Shown here: positions 42,469-52,733 of the stretch, one piece after another
How the letters are laid out: each line of letters starts with the position of its first letter
Numbering within the stretch: the first letter of the stretch is position 1
Source: Adiantum capillus-veneris
Lineage: Eukaryota; Streptophyta; Polypodiopsida; Polypodiales; Pteridaceae
Assembly: GCA_014529385.2 (NCBI GenBank)
Contig: CM043964.1
Coordinates: 7,885,497-7,949,496, forward strand
Direction of reading: 5' to 3'
DNA: 64,000 bases
Translations under genes and position numbers: made by a program
The notes under the pieces: model-generated
Database searches by the model: none
Seen by the model: the letters and a program-made list of their open reading frames with translations, nothing else
Told to the model about the DNA's origin: nothing

Positions 42469-42660
42469 TGTTGGGGTATAAAGCCCAATGTGGTCGCCCA
42501 GGTAAATGGGCGGGCCGTCAGGTATGTACACATATTCTTTCATTAAAACCTAATAAGAACTCACTATGCTCTACACATTACAGTAGAGCAAGTTCACCAT
42601 ACCGTAGTGCTCTTCTTCTCGCACTCTCTCTCGCGTCGCACTTCCGCTCGTACTCCTTCA
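42469..42660 (+). repeat. 3' LTR of copia element C
   Basis: Starts TGTTGGGGTATAAAGCCC; the most likely end is CTCCTTCA at 42660 (192 bp, TG..CA). The right border is uncertain because no 5' copy is visible for comparison. Gypsy-1 protease-like sequence follows. Confidence 0.65.
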
Positions 42661-43270
42661 GATACAGGGTCAAAGAGGATAAAAGCATCATGTTCTCTTA
42701 CCTTTCCCCAAGCATGGCATAGAGGAGATCCTGTGTGGTGAGTTTCCTCCTCTTGGATTTCGACACCAACAACTCTTGGCTTTGTGATGCAAATCCAACC
42801 AAGAGCCAAGCTTCAATGCATGCTCATCTCCTCTACCATGCTAATTACTAAGATAAGCTATGCTCATATGAGTGATTATGTGAGGAGATGTACATCTTTC
42901 TCTAAGACTACTCCTTCTTCCTCTCAATCTACTCTCATACCCCGCTAGCTCTCACCATCTTCGAAGGTGTGTGAGGTCTTAGGTCTGAGACCATGAGGGA
43001 ATTGATGTTTTGTTTGATAAGTGTTTTGCTTAGTGCTTGAAGTTTCCATCTTCATTGCACTAGCTAGTATTGAAGGAACACAAAGAATTGTATTGTAAAA
43101 TGTCTCTCTTGATGGGAGAAACCATGATACAAAGCCTTTTGGAGGGGGGGACCGGCTCCATGAAAATTCGGCCTCAACTATTGTCAATTGCTTAATTTCT
43201 CTCTCTTTTGAAGTATTGTTCATGCTATCTAACTAGGTGTTATACTTTTTGTTGCTCTCTCCACCCAAGC
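42661..43270. mobile_element. rearranged gypsy-1 fragments
   Basis: 42665-42750 on minus reads CHAWGKVREHDAFILFD, matching the gypsy-1 protease start (compare 265-330 and 16540-16600). 42940-43225 matches the gypsy-1 LTR around 1600-1760 but in the opposite orientation (shared AAAGCCTTTTGGA..GGACCGGCTCCA and CTCAACTATTGTCAA, seen from the other strand). Two pieces in opposite orientation imply an inversion or two separate events. Confidence 0.6.
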
Positions 43271-43359
43271 ACTCTTGTTATTCTCATTAGGAATCTATTC
43301 TAATGAAATTCTCACTATGTTCATGTTATTTTTCCGCTACACACAAATTACTAGACCAT

Positions 43360-43458
43360 TAAATGTTGCAGATAGACTTGAAGAAGGTGCCACTTGGGAA
43401 AACATTAGTCTTTTCAAGGTGAAATATCTTTGGAGCATGACAATGCTTCTCCAAGGGG
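43360..43458 (+). pseudogene. 3' tail of a chromodomain gypsy element
   Basis: The frame reads LEEGATWENISLFK, the same closing chromodomain phrase as in element G (9300-9345), followed by the purine tract CAAGGGGGGAGTAA (43453-43466) and a possible LTR start TGTGAGAAGG at 43467. It is a relative of G cut off on its upstream side. The LTR end beyond could not be placed. Confidence 0.65.
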
Positions 43459-43466
43459 GGAGTAAT

Positions 43467-43899
43467 GTGAGAAGGTCTAGGCACAGACCAGTGGGAATTG
43501 ACATGGATACCCTTCTATTTTAAGAGTCCACCTATACTAGAAGTATATTGACTGACAGAGCCATTGAGCTTGGGAGAGTTAGATGCCCACGTCTACGAGG
43601 GCCACCACAACATCGACGGAGGCTCCATCAGAGGATTAAGGCTATTTTAGCACGACATGGGAGATGTCCAGTACAACTATTTACAACGGCGGAAATTGAC
43701 AATGCTCTTTAGAAACCGATGCAATACATCCTTGGCCAACACCCGATGTCAAATATCCTCAAGCATTGATGTTCATTTTAGCTTTTATTTTACTTCATTT
43801 TATTTTGTACCTAGAAATTATATTAGATCCACCAGGATTGTATCAGTCTGGTCTAATAGGTCATTTTGGCCTTTTGAAGACGTTAAATATAATATTTCA

Positions 43900-43932
<33 letters not shown>

Positions 43933-44299
43933 CTTTGCAAGATAGGATTGTGAGGGGTAGTCCACATGCTGTAGGTGTAAAGGAGACAAAGGTTGTGGAT
44001 TTTTTGTGCATGCATGACAGCCTTGCCATTCCTTGTCTTGGCCAAGCATCAAGGCTATGACAGCAACAACTTCGCAATAGCCTTTGGCAAGTTTAAAAGT
44101 ATATACCCATTAATTATAACATTACCATCTGCCAAATGATAATTTTAAAAAGTCTTTCCACAATTAGGCAGTCTACCAAATGAAATTTTGAAGAAGTCTT
44201 TGGACGAGAAGGGGGGCCCAATCACGTTAAATCGAAAATTACGAGAAATCAAATGAGATACGGTGGCAACATGACTGTTAGACAGGAGATTGGGTTGTG
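43467..44299. other. non-coding interval, possible LTR remnant
   Basis: No gene is supported. The beginning may be the LTR of the truncated chromodomain element. The rest is AT-rich with a TG microsatellite. Confidence 0.4.
43902..43931. repeat. (TG)15 microsatellite
   Basis: 30 uninterrupted bases of TG. ORFs crossing it on both strands are artefacts of the repeat. Confidence 0.95.
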
Positions 44300-44815
44300 C
44301 GTGGAAGATTTTGGAGAAACTTGAGGGGCAAGCGGGTTGAGAATTTTGGTAACTTGAGTCTTGTGGATATGTACACACATTGTAGGAAATTATATGAGCA
44401 AGCAAATGCTTAAAAAATGCCATTTTATGGTTCACTCCCATGTATGCCCTCTTTTTTTACTATTGAGGATGTATGCGGTGGGCTTGAAAAGTTGGCCACT
44501 CGCAAAGCAGGAGATCTTCAAGGTATCAAGCCAGAGATGATCAAATGGATGGAAGATTTTACCCATGAGTGGATGTGTGATATGTTCAACCTTGGATGAG
44601 TACTAATTGGGTTAAGCCTTTGCATAAAGGAGGGGATGTAAAGAATGTAAACAACTACCAGAATATAATAATTGGGTCTCTTATGGCAAAGTTGTTTGGG
44701 TGCATAATGGAGATGAAATTGAGTGATTGGGCTGAAGATAATGACAAGCGTGCAAAGGGACAAGCGGGTTTTTGTCGATGCCATAACACCATTGATCATC
44801 TTGTCACTATTTGAC
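44300..44815 (+). pseudogene. LINE reverse-transcriptase fragment
   Basis: Frames from about 44300: NFGNLSLVDMYTHCRKLYEQ, FTIEDVCGGLEKLATRKAGD (LINE RT N-terminal region), then after a shift near 44600 WVKPLHKGGDVKNVNNYQNI, GSLMAKLFGCIMEMKLSDW and GQAGFCRCHNTIDHLVTI. These are blocks of the non-LTR RT before the catalytic Y/F-x-D-D motif, which is not present. No endonuclease or poly-A tail is visible, so this is an internal fragment. Confidence 0.82.
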
Positions 44816-45755
44816 GGTGGGTAGCCAAGCAATGGACGCATAGGGTGACGGGCATAGGACGCACAAAGGACTGAGGGCGATGGGTAGTTGAGGAGGAGGT
44901 CGCAAATTTTAGACTAGCAAGCTTTTTTTATGGCATGGGTTGCCTGTTGAAAAAATGGAGTCATTAGTTTGAGAGAGAAAAGGGAAGGGTGTACGAAGGT
45001 GGCTATAAGATGCTCTTTGGCTCTGTGTGTGTGTGTGTGTGTGTGTGCGTGCTCTTGAGGTGCCTCTCCCGCTCCCTCCTCTTTGCGTACACACAAAGAA
45101 TAGGGGATGGTAGATGCTTTGATTGCAGGAATCCCCACCATGCATGCATGCATCGTAGAAGCTTTGGGTTGTTTGCAACATTAGGCGGGAGAGGACGTGG
45201 GAGAGGAAGGAGGAGAGGAACATGAGAGGAGGAGGAGGAGGAGGAGGAGGTGATGGGGAGGTCATAGGAGGAAGAGTGGAATGGAGTGTTGTGGTGTGAA
45301 AGGAGGGACAACACTCAGAAACCACGGATTCCAAGGAATCTTCGTACGTTTTGAATTTATTTTTAATTGAGCCATTAAAACACGATCATTAGATAATCCT
45401 TGCAGTTAGATTACATTTTTTTTTTGGTGTGTGTTTGATTTAGTTCGAACGCTCTAGACCAAGAGTATAGGTACCTCCCTTTGAGGACTTAAATGACCCT
45501 TCCGCCTATCAAGATTGGGTTTAGATGGGGCGGTGGTAGAGGGAGGGGTAGGTGCGAGCGTCTTGAGATTGGGCAACAATTGCTCTCCGGACCCACCCAA
45601 AATCGAGTGAGCCCACCCCCACATTAGTTGACAACAGCATGCGCTTTTAAAAAACACGGTGTTACCTCCGTTCTGTGTGAACAAGCAAAGAGGAGGAAGA
45701 AAACAAGGTGAGGGATCGCGAGGGCCTGCCATTGGAAGGATTTGTGGAGGTGGTT
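44816..45755. other. non-coding interval with microsatellites
   Basis: Contains (TG)12 at 45024-45047 and (GGA)8 at 45227-45250. The surrounding ORFs are low complexity. No gene is supported; part of it may be the 3' end of the Helitron-type element. Confidence 0.5.
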
Positions 45756-46964
45756 TTAGGAAGTAGGAAGAGGGGTGTTTTTGGAGTTTAGTGGGAGCAG
45801 CAAGTAAATAATGGAGTGGTCTAACCAGAATGAGAAGTTAGTGCCTGTTGTTATGTTAGTGAAGGAATTTGTAGTCCAAATGTGATCCAAAGTTGAATCG
45901 TAGATTGTTGTGGGTTGGGTTATATGTTGTGTCATGTTGTGTGTGGAGAGAAGGTTAGAAAGTGCAAGGTATTCAGGTGTTTGGTACTTAGCATTGATGT
46001 TGAAGTCATTGAGTAAAATGGTAGCGGTGTGTTGGAGGTGAGGTGTGAGTAGTGTGGTCAATGTTTGCAGGAGTAAGTGAAGTGGAGTTGAGGGTCTGCG
46101 ATACAATGTTATTAGGGTTATTGGTGGATTATGTGGTGTCTTGAGGAGCGCTGCAATGCATTCTATTTCATTCGTGGAAATGATGTTGTGGTGTTGTAGA
46201 TGTATGTTTTTGTTTGATGTGAAGAGTGATACTCCCATGGGGCCATTTGTTTGAGTGTGTGTGTAACCGTTTATGGCCACTGTTTTAGGATGTTGTAGTT
46301 TTGTTTCTTGGAGACAAAGAATGTGGGAAGCCATTAAGCTATTATCATGAATAAGGTTGTTGTGGTGTTTCTTTAGGGACACAATGTTAAGAGATTGTAT
46401 TATCAAGTGATTTTCGGGCAAAGAGTGGAGGTCAAGTTGTGTAGGTTGCCAAGTAGCATGTGTTTTGAGGCGGTCTAACTCAATTAGAACTGTTTGGTCT
46501 ACTTTAATATGGTTGGGAGTTAATTCTGCCAGGAGGTAAAGGTTGTTGGGGTCTCTTACGCGAGAGAGGGCATTGTACACAAGGCCGTGACTTCGAATGC
46601 TGGTCAGATTGAAAGCCAAGGTGTCTAGTGTCAAGACTTGTGCACGGTGTATGGTTCTAGCAGCTATTGCAGGTTGAATTGGGAATTGTGTTCTAGTAAT
46701 AGTGTTTAGGAATTTTTTTCCTATTTGAAACTCACGTGTTATTTTTTGGATTGGTGTCCATTGCCTATCTATTGATGTAATGTATAGTTGTTGGTTTTCA
46801 TACCTAGTTTTTTGGCCTACTTTAGTGGTTTGAAAGTGAATCCAGATTGTTTGTGTTGTGGAGTGTTGTGTTATCGCTTTGAATATACCGTCGGCTCCAT
46901 TGACTAGGCCATCTAGAATGTCAATATTTCCAGCACAAAGTTCTACAATTAGGCCTGGTTTCAA
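45756..46964 (-). pseudogene. helicase C-terminus fused to an AP-endonuclease-like domain
   Basis: Residues 1-165 are the end of the Pif1-type helicase (IDILDGLVNGADGIFKA; TIHRAQVLTLDTLAF; helicase motif VI as VYNALSRVRDPNNLYLL). Residues ~187-395 resemble an endonuclease/exonuclease/phosphatase fold as in LINE endonucleases: IIQSLNIVSLKKH, ILCLQETKL (catalytic E), TILLNDFNINAKY (D and N), DSTLDHIWTT and FWLDHSIIYL (terminal D-H). It continues in frame from the preceding helicase ORF through TAA at 46971. 403 codons. In Helentrons this domain is thought to aid target cleavage. Confidence 0.8.
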
Positions 46965-46970
46965 GTGAAG

Positions 46971-47882
46971 TTATTTTTGAAGACTTGCTGTCAATTTTGG
47001 ATCTATTGGTATTTGAATAGTTTTGCTGCAATTTTTTGCCCTTGTGTCTTGTGCTTCAATAAATAGTGGTGTCCCTATGGTAGTGTTGAAAATATGTTGG
47101 TTGTGTAGGTATTTATCTTTGTTTGCATAGTAAAGGTGGGAGACGATGGCTGGATGAGGTACTGTGCGCATGTAATGTGTATTGAGGTACAAAATGTCTT
47201 CGTTGGTGTGTTTTGAAATGCGTATCCTGTTGAGTATGTCGATGAATTTCTTGTTAGTTTGTCTCATGGTGCTTGTTAACTCATAACACTTTATGCAGTC
47301 ATGCCAGAAAGAGGGTGAGATAGCTTCGAGCAACTGATGTTTCTTGGAGAAAATCCAAGAGTCGCGCACAGGGCTCACTTGACAAAGATTGCCGCACAAG
47401 ACAACATCAACACCACCAAATGGAAGGTCGTAGTTGTTTTTTATTGCACGCAGGCGAGAGTCTGCCATAGCTAAGACGCTAGTTCCAATCAAAGAGACTT
47501 CATCGAAAACAGCTAGCTGCAGGTCGCGATAAAGCAGTCGTAGTTCATTCAGTCTCTCAGGTGATAGGGAAGTGTTAGATGATGTGAGCAGTGGCAAGTG
47601 AAGGGCTAAGTGGATAGTGGTTCCACCGATGTTAAAGGCAGCTTTTCCCGTGTATGCCATTAGCAAAGATTTTGTTGATGTTGGGTTGGAATGTGTTCTG
47701 TGGTTATAGAAACGTAGAAGTCCTTGGACAATCAAAAGGAGGGTGAAAGTTTTCCCTGTGCCTGCCCCTCCAGTTAGGAAAATATGGATTGGTTCCATAG
47801 AAAATATACGTTTTCTTAGCATAATATCATCGAATATTAGCCTTTGTTGTGTGTTAAGTAGTAGAATGCTCTTGTAATACAT
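46971..47882 (-). pseudogene. Pif1-type helicase of the Helentron-like element
   Basis: Walker A HIFLTGGAGTGKTFTLL (about 47750-47800), SLLMAYTGKAAFNIGGTTIH, Walker B DLQLAVFDEVSLIG, VDVVLCGNLCQVSPV (Pif1 signature; D-L-x-Q is usual and N-L-C-Q is here) and CYELTSTMRQ. 5'-3' DNA helicase that unwinds the transposon strand during rolling-circle replication. The upstream frame from Rep (ending TAG 47934) is the same, as is the downstream one, so this was one protein. Confidence 0.92.
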
Positions 47883-49352
47883 ATCGTTTGGCTGCAGTAG
47901 TATTTTTATGGTTGGTATGGTGTGTGTATGCAGCTAGTGGTGTTGGATATTTAGGTCTTGTGTGATGTCGACACGAATATGGGAGGAAATATTAGATAGT
48001 GTTGTAGATGTCGAAGGTGTATTGGTGGCTAGTGAGTTGGTGTTAAGGTTGTCCTTTAGTATTGTGGTTTTGTTATATTTGGATTCGTTTGTATCGATGG
48101 TAGGTTTGTTTTGATTGCATACATCTTTCCTTGTGAGTCCATTTGTTAGATGTTGAGTTTCATTATTTATCCATGGTAGAAATAAAAGACATTGTTCTCT
48201 ATAATAATTATCTGGATTTTTTGCGGCATTATATTTGATATATCGTATAATCTTTGGTTTGGTACGTTTTTTGTATGTGTTGTTTGTTGTATTGTATGTG
48301 GAGGCAAATTCTACCAATGATATGACATTGAGCTGGGCAGGACTTGTACAGTATTTGTCTATGCTTGTCTCATAAAAGATGTTTGTGCTAGCCGGGTCTA
48401 TGTTTTGTAGGAGGTGTTTTCGCTTGAGAAGGATTGTTCTCTCGTGGGGAGGGTTTGTGTTTATGAACATAAATTCTTGAGTTGCGCTATAGAGAGGTAG
48501 GGAGAGTGCAATATATACTGCTTGTTGTGAGCTTATTTGTTGTGTGTTTAGTATTGTGTTTCCAATTTTTCGAAGTCTATCGTATGTAGTTGCATTGTTT
48601 TCAATGCAAGAGTCAAATTGTTCTTTGATGGCTTTGATGAGTGTGTTATCAAATTTTGTTATATATGAGGTGCAATAGGTAGCTGCTCCGTGTGCATTTA
48701 AAATGTATTGTATATCTGAATTTGCATCCCATAGCTTTGAAATGGTTGGATTGAAGTTATTTATGTGAATATCTTTGATATTTCTTTTCAACAAAAGTGT
48801 TGGGCATGAGATTGTGGATGATATAGCTTCGATGTAATCGTTAAATCAAAGGTCCATAGATAGGAGCCACTGTTCGAATGTCATATTTGCTTTATAATCT
48901 AGTAGTAGCAGATTATCTTTGATTTGTTTGTGTTTCTTTCTTTTGTATTGGATATTGTTATCTAGAGAACGGTAGGGTTCTAAAATCATAGTAAAAGGCA
49001 TTGGGTAGCGAGGAAAGTCAAAGCGGCATCCCTTGCGTTTTCTGAAGCAAGTCTTTCTATGCTTTTGTGTTTGAATTTCTTGTAAATCTATAGGAAGGAG
49101 CATGGAGTTAGTTGTTATGTACTTATCAATGAAATCCACAACATCTTCATTGGGATCTTTTCCATAGATAGGAGCATTTTCTATCCATAGGAGCCCATGA
49201 TCATGTTGGCTACCTCGGCTCTGAAACTCGGTCACAAAAAAGTAATCTTTGAGTTTTCCCAATATGGTTATATCTTTGGTTAGCAATTTCTTCATCCCAT
49301 TAAATCGGTTCAAGTAAAAGCGGGCTGTTGTTACAGGGTCGGCTCGTACCAA
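47883..49352 (-). pseudogene. HUH Rep endonuclease of the Helentron-like element
   Basis: VTEFQSRGSQHDHGLLW (about 49190-49240) carries the H-x-H metal site of HUH nucleases. DPNEDVVDFIDKYITT and HRKTCFRKRKGCRFDFPRYP follow. After an in-frame TGA near 48845 comes LWDANSDIQYILNAHGAATY and the paired catalytic tyrosines of Y-CTS-Y-ITK (about 48655-48680). The protein nicks and joins DNA at the transposon ends. It continues through a low-complexity Thr/Asn linker to TAG at 47934, then in phase to the helicase. Confidence 0.88.
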
Positions 49353-51348
49353 ATCTTGTATCTATGATGATTCTGTCTATGTGCTTGCACGCGTGATGGG
49401 GTTGAGCTTAGCAAGTGCTCTAATCAAGGGCTCCCAACATTTCTCAGCTGGAAAATGTGATGAAGAATGTTGGTGGTCCAAATTGTCTAATCATAGCGAA
49501 GGCGTTTTTTTTTAGTTTCTCTTTATAGTCAGATGATGTTCGCAATGCCTCGAAGTCACAATACCCAAGTTGGGAAGACAAGACCTTCTCAATGTTAGTA
49601 TCTCCAATAACTTGTGCGGCTACTAGTGTATTGTGGTTTAGCTTGCCTTTGCGCATACGGATCCAAATGGATGCCAAGATTTTTTGAGTCATGACTTTGA
49701 TTGTTTTGAAAAAAAGATTCTCTAAATTAGCGAGAACCTTCTATCACTATGCATAAGCTCCCATTGAGTCACGTGCTGATATTTATGCTTAGCAAGTGTA
49801 TGGTATTTATGGGGCTCACCATAGAAAATAGTAGGGAAACTAAGTTCTTCACAGTATTCATCTTTGAAAATACTCAAAGGATTATTTCCCTCGGTAGGAG
49901 CTACAAAGAAGATTTTGTCGTTGTGATCTACTACTTGTTGTGATGACTCAATTCCATGCAGCATGACATCTGTAGCTAGATCATCTTCTTCTGATGGTTG
50001 ATTGTCATCGACAAAATCATCAGGCAAAGGACAATGAAGACTATGGAAGTGGCTTACCCACTCGTTGTTCATAGCAATATTTTCGTTCTTGTATAAAGAT
50101 GTTTGCAATAGTTGAATAGTGGCTTTCATTGTAAGCAATGGTCGAACAACCCCGGAAAGGTAGCAATGATTTTACTGTAGACGACGCTTAATATCCACTA
50201 TTATCGAGGCTTCATCATGAATAAATCTTGGCAATATTTGTTGTGTTTTTCCCAAGGATGCCAAAACATTAACAACGCTACCTCGCAAGCCAAATTGACC
50301 ATCGTATGTAAGCTCCCTAATTTTGGTGAAAGGTAGCCTAGGACTTACAAGGCGGCTTTCTAAATGATTTAGCTTCTCTACTGTAGCCAAGGGAAGGTTA
50401 AATCCTATGGAATTCAATTGGGCGAGTAGTGCACCATGTTTTTGCCTTCTACGACTGCACGAAGTGCAAACATAGTTTTCGTGTATTTCATTGTTTCTAG
50501 ACCTCCCAAGTGCCGACCTACGCCCTTTTCGAGCTAATTGTGAAAAAAAACATTAAACGTCCACATTTATAACATCGATATATAGGAACATCGTTTGCTG
50601 TTTCTATGTACTGTTGTATAGCTTTTTTTGATGGGGAGGCTTGTTCAATGTCTATGTTGGACGGAGCTGTGGGGTGTATTTTTTTCTTAAGTTTTTAAAT
50701 TTTTGATGTTATTGCACCTATTTCTCGAATTGTTCCGTCACCCAAGCAAGCAAATTGCCTCGCGATGGAGATAGGGAGTTCATTCGGTTGCTGGAGGATC
50801 AAAGCTGTTAATGACTTTGTCTCATTTTTGTCCTAGGTACGAGGCTTGCGTTTGTGTGAGGATCGGTTGTCCCCTAAGTAAAAAAATAGGTTACCACTTC
50901 TATCAACAATGATGATTTTGTGAAATGTCATGGGGTCGGCTCCACTATTGAATGTTTTGTTTTTGAGTGAAGTTATTGGCACACCGTAAATATAAACATC
51001 ACATGCAATACTAAATCTCAAGGAGAACACATGGATAATATCAAGTGCAATACTAATAGATGATGTGTGACTATTTAATACTTGGGTCAAAATGGAGGAA
51101 TGATGTTTACTGGAAGCCAAATGTGCTAGAGAAGGTGTGATCATTGGTGTTTGCTCTAATGATAGTCCCACTGCCTCTATCATAATGTTGGTGATTTTTT
51201 GTAATGACGAGCACGACTTTATTATTTTATTGAGCACGAGGAAAACATTATTGTTCCATGGGTGATCAGCAAGGAAAGCACTATCAATCTCATTTTGAAT
51301 GAGTTGTTCAAAAGATGCATTATGGTTGGTTGAGGAAGCCATGTACAT
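49353..51348 (-). pseudogene. N-terminal region of the Helentron-like protein
   Basis: Segments in order: MASSTNHNASFEQLIQNEID onward (51348-50833, no recognised domain); a broken Cys-rich part (50450-50560); LNHLESRLVSPRLPF, TKIRELTYDGQFGLRG (50172-50417); FFVAPTEGNNPLSIF with EELSFPTIFYGEPH (49722-50138); NAFAMIRQFGPPTFFITFSS (49444-49692), the Helitron-like N-terminal domain. Changes are TAA at about 50172, single-base shifts near 49725 and 49447, and stops near 49370-49390. The first block's assignment is tentative. Confidence 0.75.
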
Positions 51349-51410
51349 GCAGTTTGTCTTCGCCTTACGCTATGCGGTGGAAGGACGATAAGTAAATGAA
51401 ACACGCATAC

Positions 51411-51413
<3 letters not shown>

Positions 51414-51467
<54 letters not shown>
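51414..51467. repeat. (GA)27 microsatellite
   Basis: 54 bases of GA lie between the Helentron-like coding start and the duplicated block that begins at 51466. Confidence 0.95.
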
Positions 51468-51470
<3 letters not shown>

Positions 51471-52733
51471 GAATTTACAAGATGAGCAATGGATGAAATC
51501 AATATAAAGGGTGTTCCTCGGCGTGGAGGTGATAGAGCTTTAATGTTGTAGAGGAGCACTACTTTGTCTCTTCGACAAAAGATGTGATGAGGCCTAATTT
51601 GTTGATAGTGAATTTGCTAGTGTGAACAAGGGAGGCTAGTGGGTCATGTGCATCTAGCACATCAGAAGCATATAACTCAACAAAGTTTGACAAGGTGCAA
51701 TTTTTTGTCGACTATGTCACTCATTTAGGAAACATCAATTGGGGAAGCTTTGTTGGCCAAAATTTTTCCTTCAAGCTTGGACACCAAAACAATAGTTGTA
51801 CATTTTGAGCAAATAGAGCAAAAGTCCAGCTCTTGTTGGTGGTGAAACTTAGTAGATTTATATTGATCGTGAAAACGCTCCACCAAAATTGAGTTCACAT
51901 TCACAAAGTGTAGTGTGCCAGTTACCTATGTATAGGCACCTGACGAGTTAGAGGTTTCTTGAGTTATTGCGATGAAACAGGAAAAGCAAGATCAATATAA
52001 CTTACTTCTTGATTGTGACCAACATCAAGAATATGGGCATTGTATGCTTTCTCGACGATGCTTGAGACGAGGACTTGTGACGTGTGCTAGTATAGTAATA
52101 TCCAAGATTAAGAGTGTATTGCTTCGACCTGTGAAGGAACCTATGTTTTGCGCAACAAACGTAAGATGCACATCGGCTTCCAGAGCACGAAAAATAGCAT
52201 GGTAATCGTCTTTACGTGCATCCACGAAGCTAAGTTGTGATGGCAAGGGAGAGAAAATATTAGAAAGCTGGAAATCTATAGAAAGGCGAAGATAAGTAAG
52301 CCTTTCAGTGGTTCGGTTCTCAGCTATTGGCCGATCTACAAAAACAAGATCACCTTGGGAAAGACTAGCTTTTGAAGTGTTAGCATGGCCCTGTATAATA
52401 ACAAAAGCTATATTTCCAAAGTGTGTACGGGTGCCTTGTGTATGGAAGAACTATGCATCATCCAAAAATTGATGCACTTTGCTCTTTGGGTAGAAACTAA
52501 GGCTGACTTCAAAAGGCTTTGTCTTTTCTACAACCGTCGAAGCATTGAAAATAGTACATAAGGAGATGTGAAACTATCTGACTTAGTTTGTGTTAATTTT
52601 GTGCCGTTTCCAATTTAAAAAGTTTCGATTGAGAACATAGGAAAAGGAGAAATGGCGCTCCAAAATAGACAAAAATAGTGTAAAATTTTTAAAAAACAGT
52701 GTAATTTTTTGATTTTTGTTTTTGAAATATGGA
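51466..52733 (-). pseudogene. first copy of a duplicated OB-fold-like gene 3' part
   Basis: It aligns over about 1.1-1.27 kb with 52734-53870 (shared GATGGGAATTTACAAGATGAGCA at the start, GACTTAGT near the end). The minus strand encodes QLSFVDARKDD, DVHLTFVAQNIGSFTGRSNT and LLILDITILAHVTSPRLKH, parallel to 53241-53600 in the other copy. It lacks the 5' exons. Frames are broken by stops. Confidence 0.7.

Larger units (their letters stand above)
26925..42660 (+). mobile_element. Ty1/copia retrotransposon C, split by element D
   Basis: Gag-protease-integrase at 26925-29267 and RT-RNase H at 40742-42379 belong to one gene. Element D with its CACCT target duplication sits exactly between them, and the reading frame on both sides is the same once D and one duplication copy are disregarded. 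A polypurine tract and 3' LTR follow. The order integrase before RT is the copia hallmark. Two stop codons near the start of gag are the only visible defects in coding sequence besides the insertion. No 5' LTR was found. Confidence 0.9.
45756..51351 (-). mobile_element. Helentron-like rolling-circle transposon, coding part
   Basis: The minus strand encodes, in order, an N-terminal region (51348-49444), an HUH Rep endonuclease (49352-48600), a Pif1-type helicase (47882-46560) and an endonuclease/phosphatase-fold domain (46406-45756). The frame is kept through most of the 5.6 kb, broken by about four in-frame stops and about three single-base shifts. Rep-helicase fusion defines Helitrons; the C-terminal endonuclease is the mark of the Helentron/Helitron2 branch. 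Termini were not found. Confidence 0.85.

Noticed and set aside
42468-42722. 84-codon ORF after copia RNase H
   Set aside because: It starts at the LTR border and crosses into unrelated gypsy fragments.
43818-44077. ORFs running through (TG)n and (GGA)n tracts, also at 44909-45334
   Set aside because: Open frames come from simple repeats (Thr-His and Val-Cys runs); no domain is present.
51365-51559. Ser-Leu repeat ORF
   Set aside because: Produced by the (GA)27 microsatellite.
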